16,200 nucleotides of DNA. Source: Chthoniobacterales bacterium. Lineage in GTDB: Bacteria > Verrucomicrobiota > Verrucomicrobiia > Chthoniobacterales > UBA10450. The DNA lies in contig JACCZQ010000112.1 of the NCBI GenBank assembly GCA_013695905.1, positions 1-16,200 of the forward strand. The letters are read 5' to 3'. Positions 15,161-16,200 of this stretch are shown here, one piece after another (position 1 is the first letter of the stretch; each line of letters opens with the position of its first letter). Under the pieces are notes generated by a model. That model worked only from the letters and a program-made list of their open reading frames with translations, made no database searches and was not told the DNA's origin. The translations under genes were made by a program, and so were the position numbers.

Positions 15161-15964
15161 TTAGGCAACCGCAAGATACTCGCGTATGACGGCGATGGTT
15201 TCATCCGGGTGACTCATGTGGGGGCAATGACCGATCGCCTGCATCTGCCGGAACGTGCTGCCGGGCATCTGCGCCTCCATGAAGCGGCCCGCCGCCACCG
15301 GCGCGATCGCGTCGTCGGAGCATTGCATGATCAACGCGGGCACTTTCGTTTTCGCGAGATCGGCGCGGTTATCGGAGAGAAATGTCACCTCCGCAAAACG
15401 CCGCGCGATTTTCGGGTCGGTGGAACAAAAGCTTTGCTCGAGTTCCTGCTGCAGCTCCGGGCGATCGGGATTTTTCATGACGGCGGGGGCGAGGAAGCTG
15501 GCCCAGCCGAGATAGTTCTTGTCCATCATCTCGAGCAGGCCCTCGATCTCGGCGCGATCGAATCCACCGACATAATGCGGCGGCTCATTAATGTAGGAGG
15601 CGGAGGGCGCCAGCAGCACGAGACGGTTGAAGCGCTCCGGCTCGCGATTCGCGGCCAGCACACCCACGATCCCACTGACGGAATGGCCCACGAAGATGAC
15701 ATCCTGCAACTCCGCCGCCGCGCAGATCTCGAGCACGTCCTGCGCGTAACCGCCTAACGAGCCGTAGCGGTTGGCATCGTAGGCCGCGAGGTCGGACTTG
15801 CCTGATCCGACGTAATCGAACCGCACGATTTTGTAATCGCGTTCGAAGGCAGGTGTGACCCAGCGCCACATGTTCTGGTCGCAGCCGAAGCCGTGGGCGA
15901 AGAGCATCGGCTGCGTTCCTTCGCCAAAGATCTTCACGTTGTTGCGCCGAAAGATGTCCGTCAT
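15161..15964 (-). CDS. rsbQ: RsbQ-type alpha/beta hydrolase
   Basis: Cytosolic alpha/beta hydrolase of the RsbQ family, related to the plant receptors D14 and KAI2. In Bacillus, RsbQ is needed for the PAS-phosphatase RsbP to sense energy stress; its natural substrate is unknown. The 267-residue protein has the nucleophile S95 in FVGHSVSG, D218 in QCSDDAIAP and H246 in GHCPHMSHPDETI. These match the S96, D219 and H247 triad of B. subtilis RsbQ with an offset of one. Near-identical stretches include HGFGCDQNMW, FDYVGSGKSDL and GLLEMMDKNYLGWA. I chose the ATG at 15964, which matches the RsbQ N-terminus, over a GTG at 15991 that would add nine residues. The PAS kinase gene follows by 25 bases. 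Confidence 0.95.
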   Translation of the reverse strand: MTDIFRRNNVKIFGEGTQPMLFAHGFGCDQNMWRWVTPAFERDYKIVRFDYVGSGKSDLAAYDANRYGSLGGYAQDVLEICAAAELQDVIFVGHSVSGIVGVLAANREPERFNRLVLLAPSASYINEPPHYVGGFDRAEIEGLLEMMDKNYLGWASFLAPAVMKNPDRPELQQELEQSFCSTDPKIARRFAEVTFLSDNRADLAKTKVPALIMQCSDDAIAPVAAGRFMEAQMPGSTFRQMQAIGHCPHMSHPDETIAVIREYLAVA

Positions 15965-16041
15965 CGCCGCCCAATCTAGAGGCAGACGCACCGCAGGGAA
16001 AGCATTCCGCGTAGGTGAGTGTGTGCCACTCCTGGCAGCGT

Positions 16042-16200
16042 AAGCACAGACCCGTGCGGCGCACAGCGCCGCAGCTACAGGCGTCGATCAGGCAATCGAT
16101 GCGCGATTTTGTGCAGCGCTGTAGCTGTCGCCCTGCGGGCGACACGGGTATGTGCATGCCATTCATAGCAGCGTGAGCACAAGCCCGTGCGGCGCATAGC
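16042..16200. repeat. REP-like palindrome array (BIME-like), copy 2, continuing past the window end
   Basis: The same two unit types as in copy 1 occur here in the reverse order: GCGGCGC-ACA-GCGCCGC (16056-16072) in the left unit and GTCGCCC-TGC-GGGCGAC (16127-16143) in the right unit, separated by about 40 bases. From about 16150 the left unit and its leader repeat (AGCAGCGTGAGCACAAGC compared with GGCAGCGTAAGCACAGAC at 16035), giving a period of roughly 130 bases. The array therefore appears tandem and runs off the right edge. Confidence 0.85.

Overview
The window looks like a GC-rich verrucomicrobial chromosome segment, from an uncultured or soil Verrucomicrobiota. The best clue is a C-terminal tail at 11261-11350 that fits the VPDSG-CTERM sorting signal (VPDNGST, a hydrophobic helix, then RRR), a variant known mainly from that phylum. 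The TPR-TPR-ExbB-ExbD-ExbD cluster and the many short palindromic repeats agree with this. No rRNA, tRNA, CRISPR array, phage gene or transposase is visible.

Layout. (1) 1-641, minus: a PhoB/OmpR-type response regulator whose 3' end runs off the left edge, divergent from an intact thyA (705-1499, plus). (2) 1535-1988, plus: a truncated, frameshifted remnant of a DUF3667-like membrane protein, then an exported L,D-transpeptidase (1998-2606). (3) 10429 down to 2634, minus: a long gene train of a Prc/Tsp periplasmic protease, a 955-residue exported TPR protein, a second exported TPR protein, ExbB and two ExbD paralogues. The last five are joined by short gaps or overlaps (ATGA, TAATG). This reads as a proton-motive-force-driven envelope machine with large periplasmic TPR partners. 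(4) About 10720-12013: a degraded stretch with an N-terminal gene fragment abutting the C-terminal end of a VPDSG-CTERM protein, two complex palindromic repeat blocks, and the first 26 codons of a histidine-phosphatase gene. (5) 12041-13801, minus: an uncharacterised single-pass membrane protein and an EamA-type transporter. (6) 14023-15964, minus: an RsbQ-type alpha/beta hydrolase followed 25 bases later by a PAS histidine kinase. REP-like palindrome pairs lie on both sides (13867-13962 and 16042-16200).

The most interesting biology is the last module. The hydrolase closely resembles Bacillus RsbQ. The PAS domain closely resembles that of its partner RsbP, but the RsbP phosphatase output is replaced by a histidine kinase. 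This suggests that the hydrolase-to-PAS signalling unit of the energy-stress pathway is wired to a phosphorelay here. Such hydrolase/PAS modules with varied outputs are already known in other bacteria, so this is an uncommon example rather than a wholly new system. The second theme is genome decay and repeat activity around 10.7-12.0 kb.
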